The notes under the pieces are model-generated. The model was not told where the DNA came from. It did not search any database and worked only from the letters and a program-made list of their open reading frames with translations. Position numbers and translations under genes: made by a program. Below are positions 20,604-31,055 of a stretch of 64,000 nt of DNA, one piece after another (the first letter of the stretch is position 1; each line of letters starts with the position of its first letter). The stretch is from the NCBI GenBank assembly GCA_003024785.1, contig PUQB01000853.1:1-64000 (forward strand). The letters are read 5' to 3'. This stretch comes from Selaginella tamariscina (Eukaryota > Streptophyta > Lycopodiopsida > Selaginellales > Selaginellaceae).

Positions 20604-23328
20604 CTACTGGAGTTCCCCCAGGCACTTCTCATACCGTAACCAGGTGTTCTTAAACCTAGTGATTTTTGCTGGTTTACCCTTTTGACTGGTGCGTTCCCAG
20701 CGAGCTGAAAGAGAAACCACAAGGTCAATCCAAAAACCACATAAGACGTCCCCCAAGCTCGGCTTGTGCTGCTGCTCGAAAACTATCCTGATGTTCTCCC
20801 TGTAAAGCGAAAACATTAGTAAAGTTCTCACGCAGTCAAAAACCTCAGTTTGCAAGCCGGTGTAAAGGTTGCTGTTGAAGTGTTCCAAGCGAAATCTCCC
20901 GGGGTCCCAGGAGAAGCGTTGCCAAGTTAAAACTCGAGAGTTGGAAGCCGGGAATTGTTCTCCCCAACTGTGCCAGCTTACCCCCACTTCCTCACTGATC
21001 ATGTTTCCCAGAACTTTGTCCCACGCGCGTTGAGAGAAGTCGCAGGTGAAGAGGAGATGTTCTTGTGTCTGCCATAGTTGCCCTCCACATAATCCGCAGC
21101 CGAACTGTCTTGCTTGCTTCCCGCAGGCCACCGAGTTTTGTTGTGTTAACCAGAGAAAAAATTTGTGTTCCGCTGCCATCTTCGTGCTCCATATCCTCCG
21201 GGTTGCTTTGACGCAATCCTCCTTTGGCAGGCCTGCTTTTTACATTTGGTCGTGGAGTTTGGATTGTTGGAGTTGTCGCAGTTGTAGGGTTCTTCCTAGC
21301 TTCGCTGAGTATTGGTAAAATTCCACCTCCAGGCCGCCAGGTTCTTTCCAGTACCACTCCACTGGATCCCACTCCAGCTCTGTAATTTTCCTGCCCTGCA
21401 GCCACAGAAGGTTACTCCAGCTGTTGGAAAATACCTGGGGGTCCAGTTTAATCCGTTTCTGATCGGTAACATCAAGAAGCACATCACAGGGTAAGTTTAC
21501 CGCCTCGGGATAATTTTCGGAAAGGTATGTAAATCGGGCGTAAAAACCGGTCCCCTGTTTGGGGAAATGCTGTCTATCCGGGCTACAAGCCGGATCCCCC
21601 CTCATTGAATTCCACCCAGTCTCCCGCACGAATCGCCTCCTGCTCCCCGCTCCATTGCCACATCTCCCCGATTCCTTCCTTGAGTGCTTTGATCGGTCTC
21701 TCCACTCGGCCGCTCGCGGATCGCGTCGCTTCCATTCTTGCAGCTTCTGCTCCTGGATCGGGTAGTGAGTAGAGTCTGAAAAGTCACCGACAGTCTTGGC
21801 AATCCTTTTGTCTCACGAGGGCCAGGTTCCCGGAGTGAAGCCCGCCTTTGTGGCTCCGAAAACCGCTCCTCCTGTCATCTTGATCCTGGTGTTGAAGCAT
21901 AGCGGCTGGCGGCAAACTTCCTCCACTCGGTCGATCTCCTTTCTGGACAGTAGTTGCCTGAAATCCTTCCACACCTTTAGCACTGCTCTGGCGATTCCCT
22001 GCCCTAACTTTGCCTCGTCCCAGTCCGTTGCTGCGAATAGCCACCTTTCGCCTCTCGGGAAATCCCCTCCAGTTTTCGGTTTAAGCTTTGAAAGCTGCCA
22101 GTTGAAAAGTTGCTTCCAGGCTTGCGCTCCCGGAACTCTGCTCTGGATGAAGAGTTTAAACACAAGGGCCTTGGATTGTTGTACGGGGCCTATGAGGTTG
22201 AGTCCTCCCTGGTCTCTCCTTGACCCGGCCTCGCTTGCCTCCTCCTTCCTGGTTGCTCCAAACAAAAGATCGTACCAGGCTTTCGATGGCTTTGAGGCCC
22301 TGCACATGAACCGCCCAGCAGGACGCCGTAAACCAGACAGATGCAAGTATCACCTGATTTGCGATCAATACTCTGCTGGCTTGAGAGAGGCCCTTTGTTC
22401 TCCACCTTGTGATCGCGTTTCGTACTTTGGGATGAGAATCGCAGTTTGCATGGCCGGATCAAATTCTGCGCCGACCACCTGACGGTCTCACCTTTAATCA
22501 ACCGAAGTTAGTACCCCATTGAGAAATATTTACCGTACGGGATCTTAAGATCCCATGTGATTTACTCCAGTTGATTCTTGTTCCGGTGGCTTCTCCAAAG
22601 TTTTCCAAGGCAGCTTTCGCGTGGTCCAGGTTTGCTGTGTTCCCTGCTAAATACAAATTCATGTCATCAGCAAAACTCACATCAAGCGACTCTTTTCCGT
22701 CTGGTAAACTTATCCCTCTCGGGCCGTAAGCCGAGGATAAGTAGTGCCCGAGAGCTTCTTGCTGGAGTAGGAAGATATATGGTGCGAGGGGCACCCCTGG
22801 CGAACTGAGCGAGTGATGATATTTCTGGAGTGAGTCTCCCGTTTACTACCACGTGGCTGGTCGCTCCCACGCACAGTGACCTAGAATGCACCAGTTGATG
22901 TCACCTCCCGGGAGTTTCCTCCTCAGTTCCATCCAAAATCTTTTACGATGAGCTGATCCTGTTGCTGGTGCATGCAGATTTTAAAAAACCGATACTCTCA
23001 TCTCCTATTTTTAATGATAACGAACTGTGCCTGGCCATCGACAAGGATGCCGTGCCTTTGCACCAGTCGTTCCCACTTTCTACCAATAACAATGAGAGTA
23101 CCCCGTTGTGTTTCCTGAGGCGAGGTTCCAAAGATGCTACCCGTGCGCTAAGGTTCTCTCCCTACGCAGCTTTTCTTTATTAAGCTTTGTTTCCAACAGA
23201 TCCACGTTTAGACCAGAGGGAGAAATGGACTTTATGTGTTCTCGAAAGGCCCTCCAAGATCTCAAATTTGACGTCGAGTCTGCGTTCAGTCCTCGTACGT
23301 TCCATGTTATCATGTTGAACTTGTTCAT
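20604..23328 (-). pseudogene. LINE ORF2 remnant (endonuclease - RT - zf-RVT)
   Basis: Endonuclease N-terminus MNKFNMITWNVRGLNA at 23328 fits the APE family start (W-N-V-R-G-L-N). The reading passes to about 22960 and then directly to RT motif sequence (LRRKLPGGDINW..., VNGRLTPEIS, QGCPLAPYIFLLQQEALGHY), with FADD at 22663-22674 (catalytic pair DD). The endonuclease C-terminal half and RT fingers are absent. Downstream HKFFLWLTQQNSVACGKQARQ with CGLCGGQLWQTQEHLLFTC is the zf-RVT domain common in plant LINEs. Several frameshifts lie between the segments. Confidence 0.8.
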
Positions 23329-23548
23329 GGTAAGGCTCTGTCCTGGGTAGCTTGTTGTAGGTCCACTTACTTGAAGTTCTCTGAAACAGTGAATAACTCA
23401 AAGTTAGTTTTGACCGCAATATATAACGACTGTTCAATGGATTGCGTGTAAAACTCTATGTACGGCACTTGACGTTGGGCGGCTTCCGAGAGCACTTTCT
23501 GTACCGCCTCTTCTATCAGGTCGTCTTCGTGGTCCTCGCCAGTTATCG

Positions 23549-23885
23549 TCAGGTCCGGTGTGAACGGTATCTCTCAGTTCTCTTCAGCAGCATTCTGCCT
23601 TTGCTGTCCTCGCTTTCAGTGAATATGAGCAGGGGTCGGCTTTGTACCGTTCTCGGAGGAGTTCGCTTCCTTCTCAGGGATTCTGCTCGTTGCTCTTCTC
23701 TCCTCTTCTTAGCGCTCGAACTCCTTTCCTCTGCTGCTTTCGCGAACTGTGCTCTCCCAGCTTGTTCCTTCCTGAAATCAGCTCTTTCCTTCATCCTCTT
23801 CCTCACAGAGTCATCAGAGTCCCTAGGAGAAGCTGGTTCTGAACTAGAACTTTCAAATATGCTGAACCTGGAATGTGACACTTGT
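23549..23885 (-). pseudogene. LINE ORF1-like region, copy 1
   Basis: Charged Arg/Glu/Ser-rich sequence (SSSSEPASPRDSDDSVRKRM, RAQFAKAAEERSSSAKKRRE) upstream of the endonuclease, the place where plant LINEs carry ORF1. No RRM or zinc knuckle is visible. In copy 1 the frame is altered near 23860 relative to copy 2, and the 5' end is interrupted by the Copia element. Confidence 0.55.
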
Positions 23886-23923
23886 CGCTGGGTGTCCGGA
23901 GATCCTGGCGTGCTCTGCGGTTG

Positions 23924-24091
23924 TGTGAGAAAGAAAGAGAAAGAGGAAGATAACTCTTCTGTATATTGATGAGGTGTGAAAGACCAAATTTATACAATGA
24001 GAAAATGGATACGAAAGGTTGTGACTCTTGTGTTCTCGACTCTTGAGATTTTCTATGAGGATCCAGGCTGTCCACGAATATACTGTTGACA
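23924..24091 (-). repeat. 3' LTR of Copia element
   Basis: 168 bp; matches 28418-28587 with small indels. Confidence 0.92.
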
Positions 24092-24569
24092 GTCCCACTC
24101 AGCCAGGATCCAAAGCCTTTCACTTCACTCGTACGATCTTCAACATATTTCGATTCTGCTCAAAGGCATCACGAGATAATGCCTTTGTCATAATATCAGC
24201 TTGCCATGCTATGAGTTGGACAATACTCCAGCTCAATGACTCCATTCTTGATTGATCTCTAATGAATGGAACGTACTTCAATGTGCCTGGTGCGAGCTTG
24301 ATATTTCAGTGAAGAAACAAGTGCAATGGAGCTTCTGTTGTCGCTAAAATAAGAGTGTTTGATTTCTCTTGTAACATGTTCACTCCTGCTAATAGCCTGC
24401 GTAGCAAATCACCTCTTGTGTTGCTGAAGAAGCTGCAATGTACTCAGCTTCTTACTTGACAAGGCTGTGATTGATTGGCGTTTACTCCATGAGATAGGAC
24501 AGCTGCCGAGCATAAAAAACAAATCCAGAAGTGGATTTTCTAGTGTCCAGTTCGCCTGCCCAATCAGAA

Positions 24570-27072
24570 TCAGTAAAACCAAGTAATTGGAAATACTTTT
24601 CTGAACAGCTCATAGACTAGAGCGTAATCTTGAGTTCCCTTCAGGTATCTCAAGATTCTCTTAACTGCACTCCAGTGTCGCTCTCCTGGTTTGTCGAGGA
24701 ATTGACTCACAACTCCCACTGCAAATGAAATATCTGGTCGTGTACACACGGCCAGATAAATCAGGCTGCCAACTGCATGTCGGTAAGGAATAGTCTTCAT
24801 CCGTTCTGATTCTTCATCTATTGGTGGAGACATCTCCTGAGTAAGCTTCATACCAGCTTCCATAGGCGTTGAAACTGAATGACAGTCAACCATATGAAAT
24901 CGATTCAAATTTCCTCCACGTAGTTCTGCTGTTTGAGCATGATTGTACCATGTTGCCTATCGCAGATGATTTCAATATTGAGACAGTAGTGAATCTCCCC
25001 ATGTTCGACATTTCAAACTCTGCTTCAAGTTGCTGCTTCACGTGATTGAGAAGTCCGATGCTGTTAGCCACCAGGATACAATCGTCCACGTATAAAGCCA
25101 AAAGAAGAAAATGATCTTCAACAGCATAGCGGTACAACGTTCGTATCAGCATCAGTGCTGATGAAGCCGATGGAGAGAAGGAAAGAATCCATCTGATTGT
25201 ACCAAGCCTTCGGGACTGCTTCAAACCATATAGCGCTTTCTTCAACTTGCAAACAAGGTGTTCTTTGCCAGGTTGCTTGTAACCTTCAGGTTGAGAGATA
25301 TACACTTCTTCATCTAGATGCCCGTTGAGGAAAGCTGTGCGAACATCCATTTGATGAACTTCAAGGAAATCCACACCAGAGACTTGGGAGAATCCGAGAG
25401 CAACGAACCGGGCTTTGAAGCGCTCCATTTCACCAGTTGCAGTCCGCTTCACTTTGAAGAGCCATTTGGTGCTGACGACTTGATGTCCTAGTGGTAGGGG
25501 AGATAGCGTCCAAGTCTGGTTTTTGAGAAGAGAAGCATACTCGAGTCCATTGCTTCCTTCCATTCAGCAGCATGAGGTCCGGAGAGAGCCTCAGACATAG
25601 TGGTAGGTTCATAAAACGTGTATCTGGAGTTATGAACCAAAAGACCCAGAGACTTTTGGATAGCTGTTGAATCTCGAGCTTCAATCGCCCGCTGTGAAAG
25701 GAAAACTTTGACGACCAGATTTTGTAACCATTTGTAACTGCTTCAGATGTGCACCTTTCTGAGTGACACTTGCATATGATGGAGGTTCTTGGTGGGTTGG
25801 AAGACGAGCATCCTCCACAGGATCTGTATGAGGAGGTGAGTCTGGAGGAGCAGCATCTTCTGGAAAGGCTCCCACTTGCTCAGGAACGGTTGGAAAAAAT
25901 CCATAGACAAATGCCCATTCAAGGCATCTGCAGAGGAACTTGAAGGAGCGGGAGAAGAAGAATGATTGAGTGTCATCAGGGATGGAGGAACTCCCCCATA
26001 TGAAGAACTGTTGCCCAAAGTTTCAAAGTCAGCTACACGAGAAATGTAGTTGAGATTGGAGCCTTGAGAACATCCACCATAAAGTTCTCCTTCATTGAAG
26101 ATGACATCTCTGCTAAGAATAAGAGTCTTCTTATATAGATGGTAGAGCTTATATGCCTTCGCTTCTTCAGAATAACCAAGAAGCACACACTTCACGCTAC
26201 GTGGATCAAGCTTCTTCCGGTGTTCCTCAGGAACCCAAGCATAAGCCACACAGCCGAAGGTGCGTATATGCGAGAGAGAAGGCAGACGTCCTGTCCATGC
26301 TTCCACAAGAGTCATACCTATGAGAGATGATGTAGGGAGTCTATTGCGTAAATACGCTGCTGTTTAAAACAGCATGACCCAAAAACTGGTTTGGCATTCC
26401 AACGAACTACATCATACTCCGTGCACTTCCAACAAGTGTCTGGTTCATTCGCTCAGCAACTCCATTTTGCTGAGGAGTATAAGGTGTGGTGAACTGTTGA
26501 GCTATGCCAGCTTGAGTACAATACCTCTCAAACTCATTTGAAAGGTATTCTCCTCCATTGTCACATTGAATAGCTTGAAGACGCCGTCCTGTCTACGTCT
26601 CTGCTGCTGCATGATAAGCCTTGAAATGTTGAAGTACTTCAGACTTTGTGGTGAGTAGCTTGACCACCACGTATCTTTGAAAAATCATCAATGAAAGTCA
26701 GCATATAACGTTTCTTGTCTGAAGTCACCGCTGCATGGGACCACAGATATCTGAGTGTACTAGCTCCAATATTTCTGTGGCACAGTGGCTTGCTCCAGTT
26801 GTAAAGGACTGCCTTTTATGCTTGCCAGTGACACAAGCTTCACAAAAGGGCAGAGAAGTATTTAATAATGGCACATGAACTCCAGTGGCTAGCTGCTCCT
26901 TGATCAATCGTTGAATAGCCTGAGGATGTGCATGGCCTAGCCGGTTGTGCCATAGCTGTAACGTGGCATCTGTCTTTGTTGATGCAGCTAAGACCTTGGC
27001 AGCTTCATGAACAGGAGGAATGATCTCAGCATCCAACTTATACATGTCCTCCTCACGAGTGCCAGTAGCCAC
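24570..27072 (-). pseudogene. Copia pol remnant (integrase - RT - RNase H)
   Basis: Order on the minus strand: GAG-pre-integrase finger (LWHNRLGHAHPQAIQRL, CEACVTGKHKRQSF, 27072-26725), a decayed integrase core, and the integrase C-terminal segment at 26315-25743 (RTFGCVAYAWVPEEHRKKLD, KCVLLGYSEEAKAYKLY). RT at 25563-24886 shows [20 protein letters not shown] and an intact YVDD ([12 protein letters not shown]). The RNase H start at 24908-24570 has AVGSLIYLAVCTRPDISFAV. Frameshifts and stops separate the blocks. Copia order (IN before RT) is clear. Confidence 0.85.
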
Positions 27073-27322
27073 AGTTACACCCGACTCGTCCAGGATATGA
27101 CACTTGGAGGAGCCAAAAACAAATAAAGCCCAACATCAGTAATGCGACTGATGGAGAGCAAAGACTGAGTAAGTTCAGGAACATAATAGACGTTGGACAG
27201 GAGCTTGGCCTCCCCGTACAACTGCACATTCAGAGAACCAACTCAAGAGCAGAATGAACAGTGCCATCAGTAATGCCCACTCTCACACTCTTAGTAACAT
27301 CTTCAATTCCTTGAACAATTCT

Positions 27323-28337
27323 TTATAGGGCACATATGTAACGTCGCTCCAGAGTCAAGCCAAATAAAGCGGTCAATGATCTCGCTTCTTGGTGAAGGAA
27401 TGGTCCGCACCATAAAGAGCTTGGCCATCGGCTCTTTCCACGACCCCTTCCACTGTTGTTATTGTTATCAAACCTATGATCATTAAAGATGCGGAGAATG
27501 GAGCGATTGCGCTCAGAAGGTTGAGAAGCTCGACAATCTTTTGCGAAATGTCCAGGCTTGTTGCACCGGTAGCAAGTTACCTTCTTGTTAACTCCCCCAC
27601 GCAGTGAACCAGATCCGGTGATTGTCACCGGACTACTCCGTGGACCTTGATTCCGTTGCTGCCGCTAAGGTTGCCGGTTACACCTACCAGCAAAGAAAGC
27701 TTTGGAGGATATTAACATCCTCCCGCTGCATCCACTTGCGCTCCTCTTCAAGAAGAGAAGAAATCATCTCGTCCAGCCCCTGTGCTGGAAGATTGCTCAA
27801 CGTTGTCACCACCTGATGAAAGTCAGGCGTTAAGCCATTAAGGAGAACCGCCTTCTGGTCTCCTTCGTCCACTTGAACTCCTCCTCAAGCAAGCTGGACA
27901 ACCAGGCCTTTGAGCCTGGATACAAATTCGGCTACATGTTCAGTTGCCTCCATCTTGAGGCCGAAAAATTGCTGTTTCAAGGACAACACACTGGTCTTGC
28001 TAGCCTTCCCAAAGGTTGTGCCAAGATACTCCCAATTCTCTTGGGAAGTATTCTTCAACTTGAGCAAGTGAATGTATTCTTCACCCAACGCAAGGCCGAT
28101 TGTGGTCAAGGCCTTCCGATCCTTCAACTCCCACGCTGCAAGGAGAGTTGCATCTGATGGCTTCGGCTCTGAACCGTCCACCACATTCCAGGTGCCTTCT
28201 CGCATGAGAAGCAGCTGCACCTTCACGCACCATGTATGATAGTTGGTGCCGATAAACTTCTTGAAGAACTTGTCAAAGAATTTGTCAAGGCCGCTTGACC
28301 CTGCTCCGGCTGCGCTTGCTGCCGCTGATGTTGCCAT
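27323..28337 (-). pseudogene. Copia gag remnant
   Basis: Starts MATSAAASAAGAGSSGLDKF close to the primer-binding site. It has the copia gag core (NYHTWCVKVQLLLMREGTWN, WEYLGTTFGKASKTSVLSLK, EFVSRLKGLVVQL), then LNGLTPDFHQVVTTLSN in a second frame, then a zinc knuckle (CYRCNKPGHFAKDC) in a third. Two frame breaks, near 27880 and 27650. Confidence 0.85.
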
Positions 28338-28404
28338 CCACGACCCCTACGATTGGGAAGTGGCACTAGAAGAGAGAGATCTGGTCTGCAGAACACAAGG
28401 AACC

Positions 28405-28417
28405 TGCTCTGATACCA
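28405..28417 (-). promoter_or_regulatory. Initiator-Met tRNA primer-binding site of Copia element
   Basis: Minus strand TGGTATCAGAGC directly follows the 5' LTR, the standard primer-binding site of plant Copia elements. It contrasts with the self-complementary sites of elements A, B and C. Confidence 0.9.
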
Positions 28418-28587
28418 TGTGAGAAAGAAAGAGAAAGAGGAAGATAACTCTTCTGTATATTGATGAGGTGTGAAAGACCAAATTTATACAATGAGAAAGA
28501 TGGATATGAAAGGTTGTGACTCTTGTGTTCTCGACTCTTGAGATTTTCTATGTAGGATCCAGGCTGTCCACGAATATACTGTTGACA
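28418..28587 (-). repeat. 5' LTR of Copia element
   Basis: 170 bp, TGTGAG...TTGACA in plus-strand reading; followed by target duplication tgttg. Confidence 0.92.
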
Positions 28588-28889
28588 TGTTGATCCGAGA
28601 ACTTGGTCGGGACTCTTTCATCCTCTGAAACTGGTGTTATTAGTTTTCCGCTCCTCAGCCTAAACATCAACAATAAACATTAATTATTATGTATTTTATT
28701 AGTTAATTCATATTTGACCATCAACTACTAAATTTTCTACTTAATCTAGGGTTCGGTTAAAATCTGGAAATCAGAAGCACTGCACGAATATTCGGTCATT
28801 TAGGGCAACGGTATTTCAATCCGGCCGTCCGATCTAGGTTCTAGGGCTTTTTCGATGATGCGAGTGGTGGCTCCTGGTGCTTGTCGCCG

Positions 28890-29130
28890 CTTCCTCTCTG
28901 CCGCCGCCAGAGTTCCCGACGTCCGCCTCCTCCGCTGCCGCCGGCTGGTGTTGGAGGTGGATGGGCCCTCTCTGTCGCCGCCCAGAGTTCCCGACGTCCT
29001 CCGCCGCCGCCGACGGCGGTTCTCTCTGCTGCCGCCCAGAGTTCCCGACGTCCGCCTCCTCCGCCGCCGTCGACGGCGGTTCTCTCTGCCGCCGCCCAGA
29101 GTTCCCGACGTCGGCCTCCTCCGCCACAAG
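28890..29130 (+). repeat. GC-rich minisatellite upstream of P-loop gene, copy 1
   Basis: About four units of roughly 60 bp built from cagagttcccgacgtc, cgcctcctccgccgcc and gacggcggttctctct. Copy 2 (53225-53425) has about three. It can be read as a Pro/Ser/Ala-rich peptide in several frames on both strands, so coding is uncertain. It contains a short self-complementary core (gccgtcgacggc). Confidence 0.8.
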
Positions 29131-29283
29131 CCACAAGTTTAGGGTTTTCGACTTCTTCGGCCTCCTCCGCTGCTGCCTCCCCTGTCCACAGAGAAGTACG
29201 AACAGGTGCCCCGCCGACTCCTCCGCTGCCGCCGCCGGTCAAGTCCCGAAGGCGTCGGAGACAGCCGTCGGATATTTAAAGAG

Positions 29284-30936
29284 GATGATGTTCGTGAAGG
29301 GGATCATGACTCTGGTCGGCCTGCTTTTCAGCCTGGTTGTGGCGTTTGGTTTCTCTGACACTGCCTTCCTCGTCTGGCGCTTGAATCACCCTGTGCTCCC
29401 CGATTTGTCTTTGCTACAGCCGCACGTGGACACGAGCAAAGCTGAAGATGAGTTGCTCGTTATGATGAATGATAGCCCGCAGTTTGTGTAGTCTTCGGAA
29501 TCCCGGGCTGCGGGAAAACCACTACCATCCTTTCTGCTGCAAAGAGGAGAGGAAAAGCTGTGTTCTACTACAGCATGGGCACAGGTGGGTCTCTGAAGGC
29601 CTTGGAGGAGAAAATCCAGAAGGAGTATGGAGCAATGTTCCCTTCGCTTCATGAACTTGTAAGGGGAACGGGCCGGGCGGTGCCACTGTATGGGACAGGC
29701 TCACGGTGGCTGGTAACGTGTGGAGGAGATGGCTTTGTTCTGATGCTTCTAGTTCCCTCGTGATCATCTTGGACAACGTGAACAAGCTAGATGAGAGAGA
29801 CCTGTACAGTATCGCAAGCATCGGGAAGTGCGCTAGGGATGAAAACAGTTTTAGTGTATGGCTTGTTTTATCCGAGGAGCAGGGCTTGGGAATACTGAAA
29901 CACCAGTCGGATGCTTTGACGAGGGCACGAGGATACAACCTGCCATCCATTCCTGAGGAGGAACTTGTGAGGTTTGTTGATAGCGCTTTGGGTTCTCATG
30001 GTAAGATCACTACAGACTTGGCGGAGCGGTACGTTTATTTGGTAGGATCTAGCCTCACTCATTTGTGGCAGCTAGTGAATGCTACTAAACAACGAACGGT
30101 GGAACGGAATGTGCTTCCGCATCTGACACGACGTAAGCCACGATGTCAGCCACTAGAAGATCAGGAGGCCAAGTACATTCGGCTTCGTGTTCTCACTTAT
30201 TCTTTATTTATTTTTCTTGGTTTCAGGATTTTTTTAAAAAAATTTGGACGCTCGTGAAAAGGTTGGGTTGGAAGAAGTCCCCTCGACTGCCGACTGGTCA
30301 TGCCTTCAACCTCAGGGTAACGTGGTGAAGATTCGTAATCGGTGGTGCAGGGATGTGATCTCACTCCAGGTTGCCGAACGCGAAGTCACCGACGCCGAAC
30401 GCGAAGTCACCGATGCCGAACGCGAAGTCACTTCAGCCAAAGATAGAGTCACTGCAGCCGAACGCGAAATCATTGCAGCCCAACTCGAAGTCACTGCAGC
30501 CACAGATAGAGTCATTGCAGCCAAAGATAGAGTCACTGCAGCCAAAGATAGAGTCACTGCATGGTGGTGGTGGAAGGTGGTGGTGCCCGAGAGGGAGGCT
30601 GCACGTCAGAAAGATGCTGGAAATGCACTAGAGGAGGCACTCGAAGCAGAAAAGCAAGCTGGCAATCTCCTAACGAATGCAGTCAATCTCCTAACGAATG
30701 TCCTAACGAATGCAGTCGAGGAACAAGAGGGAGCTCGCAAACTCCTGCAGGAGGCACTCCGAAAACAGGAGGAGGCTCGCACACTCCGACATCAAGCTGC
30801 GAAAGTGGTATTGACGAACAACGACGCTGTTTATCATGCTGTTTCTACATTCTACAAAACTATGGCGTCACAACTTCCACCACCTCTTCCAACAGAGGGT
30901 TCAAGTCCACCACCACCACGCTCTTTACCACCCTAA
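29284..30936 (+). pseudogene. Membrane-anchored P-loop NTPase with heptad coiled coil, copy 1 (frameshifted)
   Basis: From the ATG at 29284 the product has a hydrophobic N-terminal segment (MTLVGLLFSLVVAFGF), then loses frame at about 29488, where one g present in copy 2 is missing, creating a stop before the Walker A motif. Walker A (GCGKTT) and Walker B (SLVIILDN) then lie in two further frames, and a second shift lies near 29660. The ATPase-associated region continues to about 30170 (LPSIPEEELVRFVDSALGSH, YVYLVGSSLTHLWQLV). A likely intron follows (gtacattcgg to tttcag, about 30174-30227). The 3' exon is intact here: a heptad repeat coil (30370-30560), a second Glu/Ala/Gln coil and a Pro-rich tail ending SLPP. 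Family and function not recognised. Confidence 0.6.
30370..30560 (+). repeat. 21-bp minisatellite encoding a perfect heptad coil
   Basis: Nine units of 21 bases (such as gccgaacgcgaagtcaccga) encode A-E-R-E-V-T-D / A-K-D-R-V-T-A heptads. Val and Ala are spaced 3/4 as in coiled-coil a and d positions, so DNA repeat and protein heptad are in register. Copy 2 (about 54640-54855) has a decayed version with broken frame. Confidence 0.85.
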
Positions 30937-31036
30937 CGCGAAGAGAGGGTCTCGTGCTGTTAAATGTGCTTTTGACAGCTGTGTGTGTTATATGTTACTT
31001 TGATAAACAGGCATGCCGTTTCAGTACGTGTTGTAT

Positions 31037-31055
31037 ATATATATATATATATATG
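31037..31055. repeat. (TA)n microsatellite after P-loop gene copy 1
   Basis: Simple ta run just 3' of the gene; shorter in copy 2 (about 55361-55371). Other short runs nearby are (gc)n at 31441-31453 and (ac)n at 31595-31608. Confidence 0.9.

Larger units (their letters stand above)
20545..23923 (-). mobile_element. LINE non-LTR retrotransposon, copy 1, internally deleted
   Basis: Minus-strand LINE. From 5' to 3': an ORF1-like charged region (about 23885-23549), an APE-type endonuclease start (about 23328), a truncated reverse transcriptase (about 22900-21250) and a zinc-binding RT-associated domain (21179-20604). Its 5' tip is cut off by the Copia element and continues at 28588-28650. It is nearly identical to 49620-52990, so both descend by segmental duplication from one insertion. 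Confidence 0.85.
23924..28587 (-). mobile_element. Ty1/copia LTR retrotransposon inserted in LINE copy 1
   Basis: Minus-strand element with short LTRs 23924-24091 and 28418-28587 (TGTGAG...TTGACA). The 5-bp target duplication is slightly worn: ggttg at 23919-23923, tgttg at 28588-28592. The empty site is seen at about 52940-52950, where the LINE is uninterrupted. The primer-binding site at 28405-28417 is the classic initiator-Met type (TGGTATCAGAGC on the minus strand). Gag, integrase, RT and RNase H are present in copia order but frameshifted. Confidence 0.94.

Noticed and set aside
28877-29275. Pro-rich cell-wall (extensin-like) gene
   Set aside because: Open frames come from GC-rich minisatellite DNA on both strands; no SPPP-type extensin motif or signal peptide.
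30370-30560. Late-embryogenesis-abundant (LEA) protein repeat
   Set aside because: The 7-residue unit is not the 11-residue LEA pattern, and the coil is joined to a P-loop domain.
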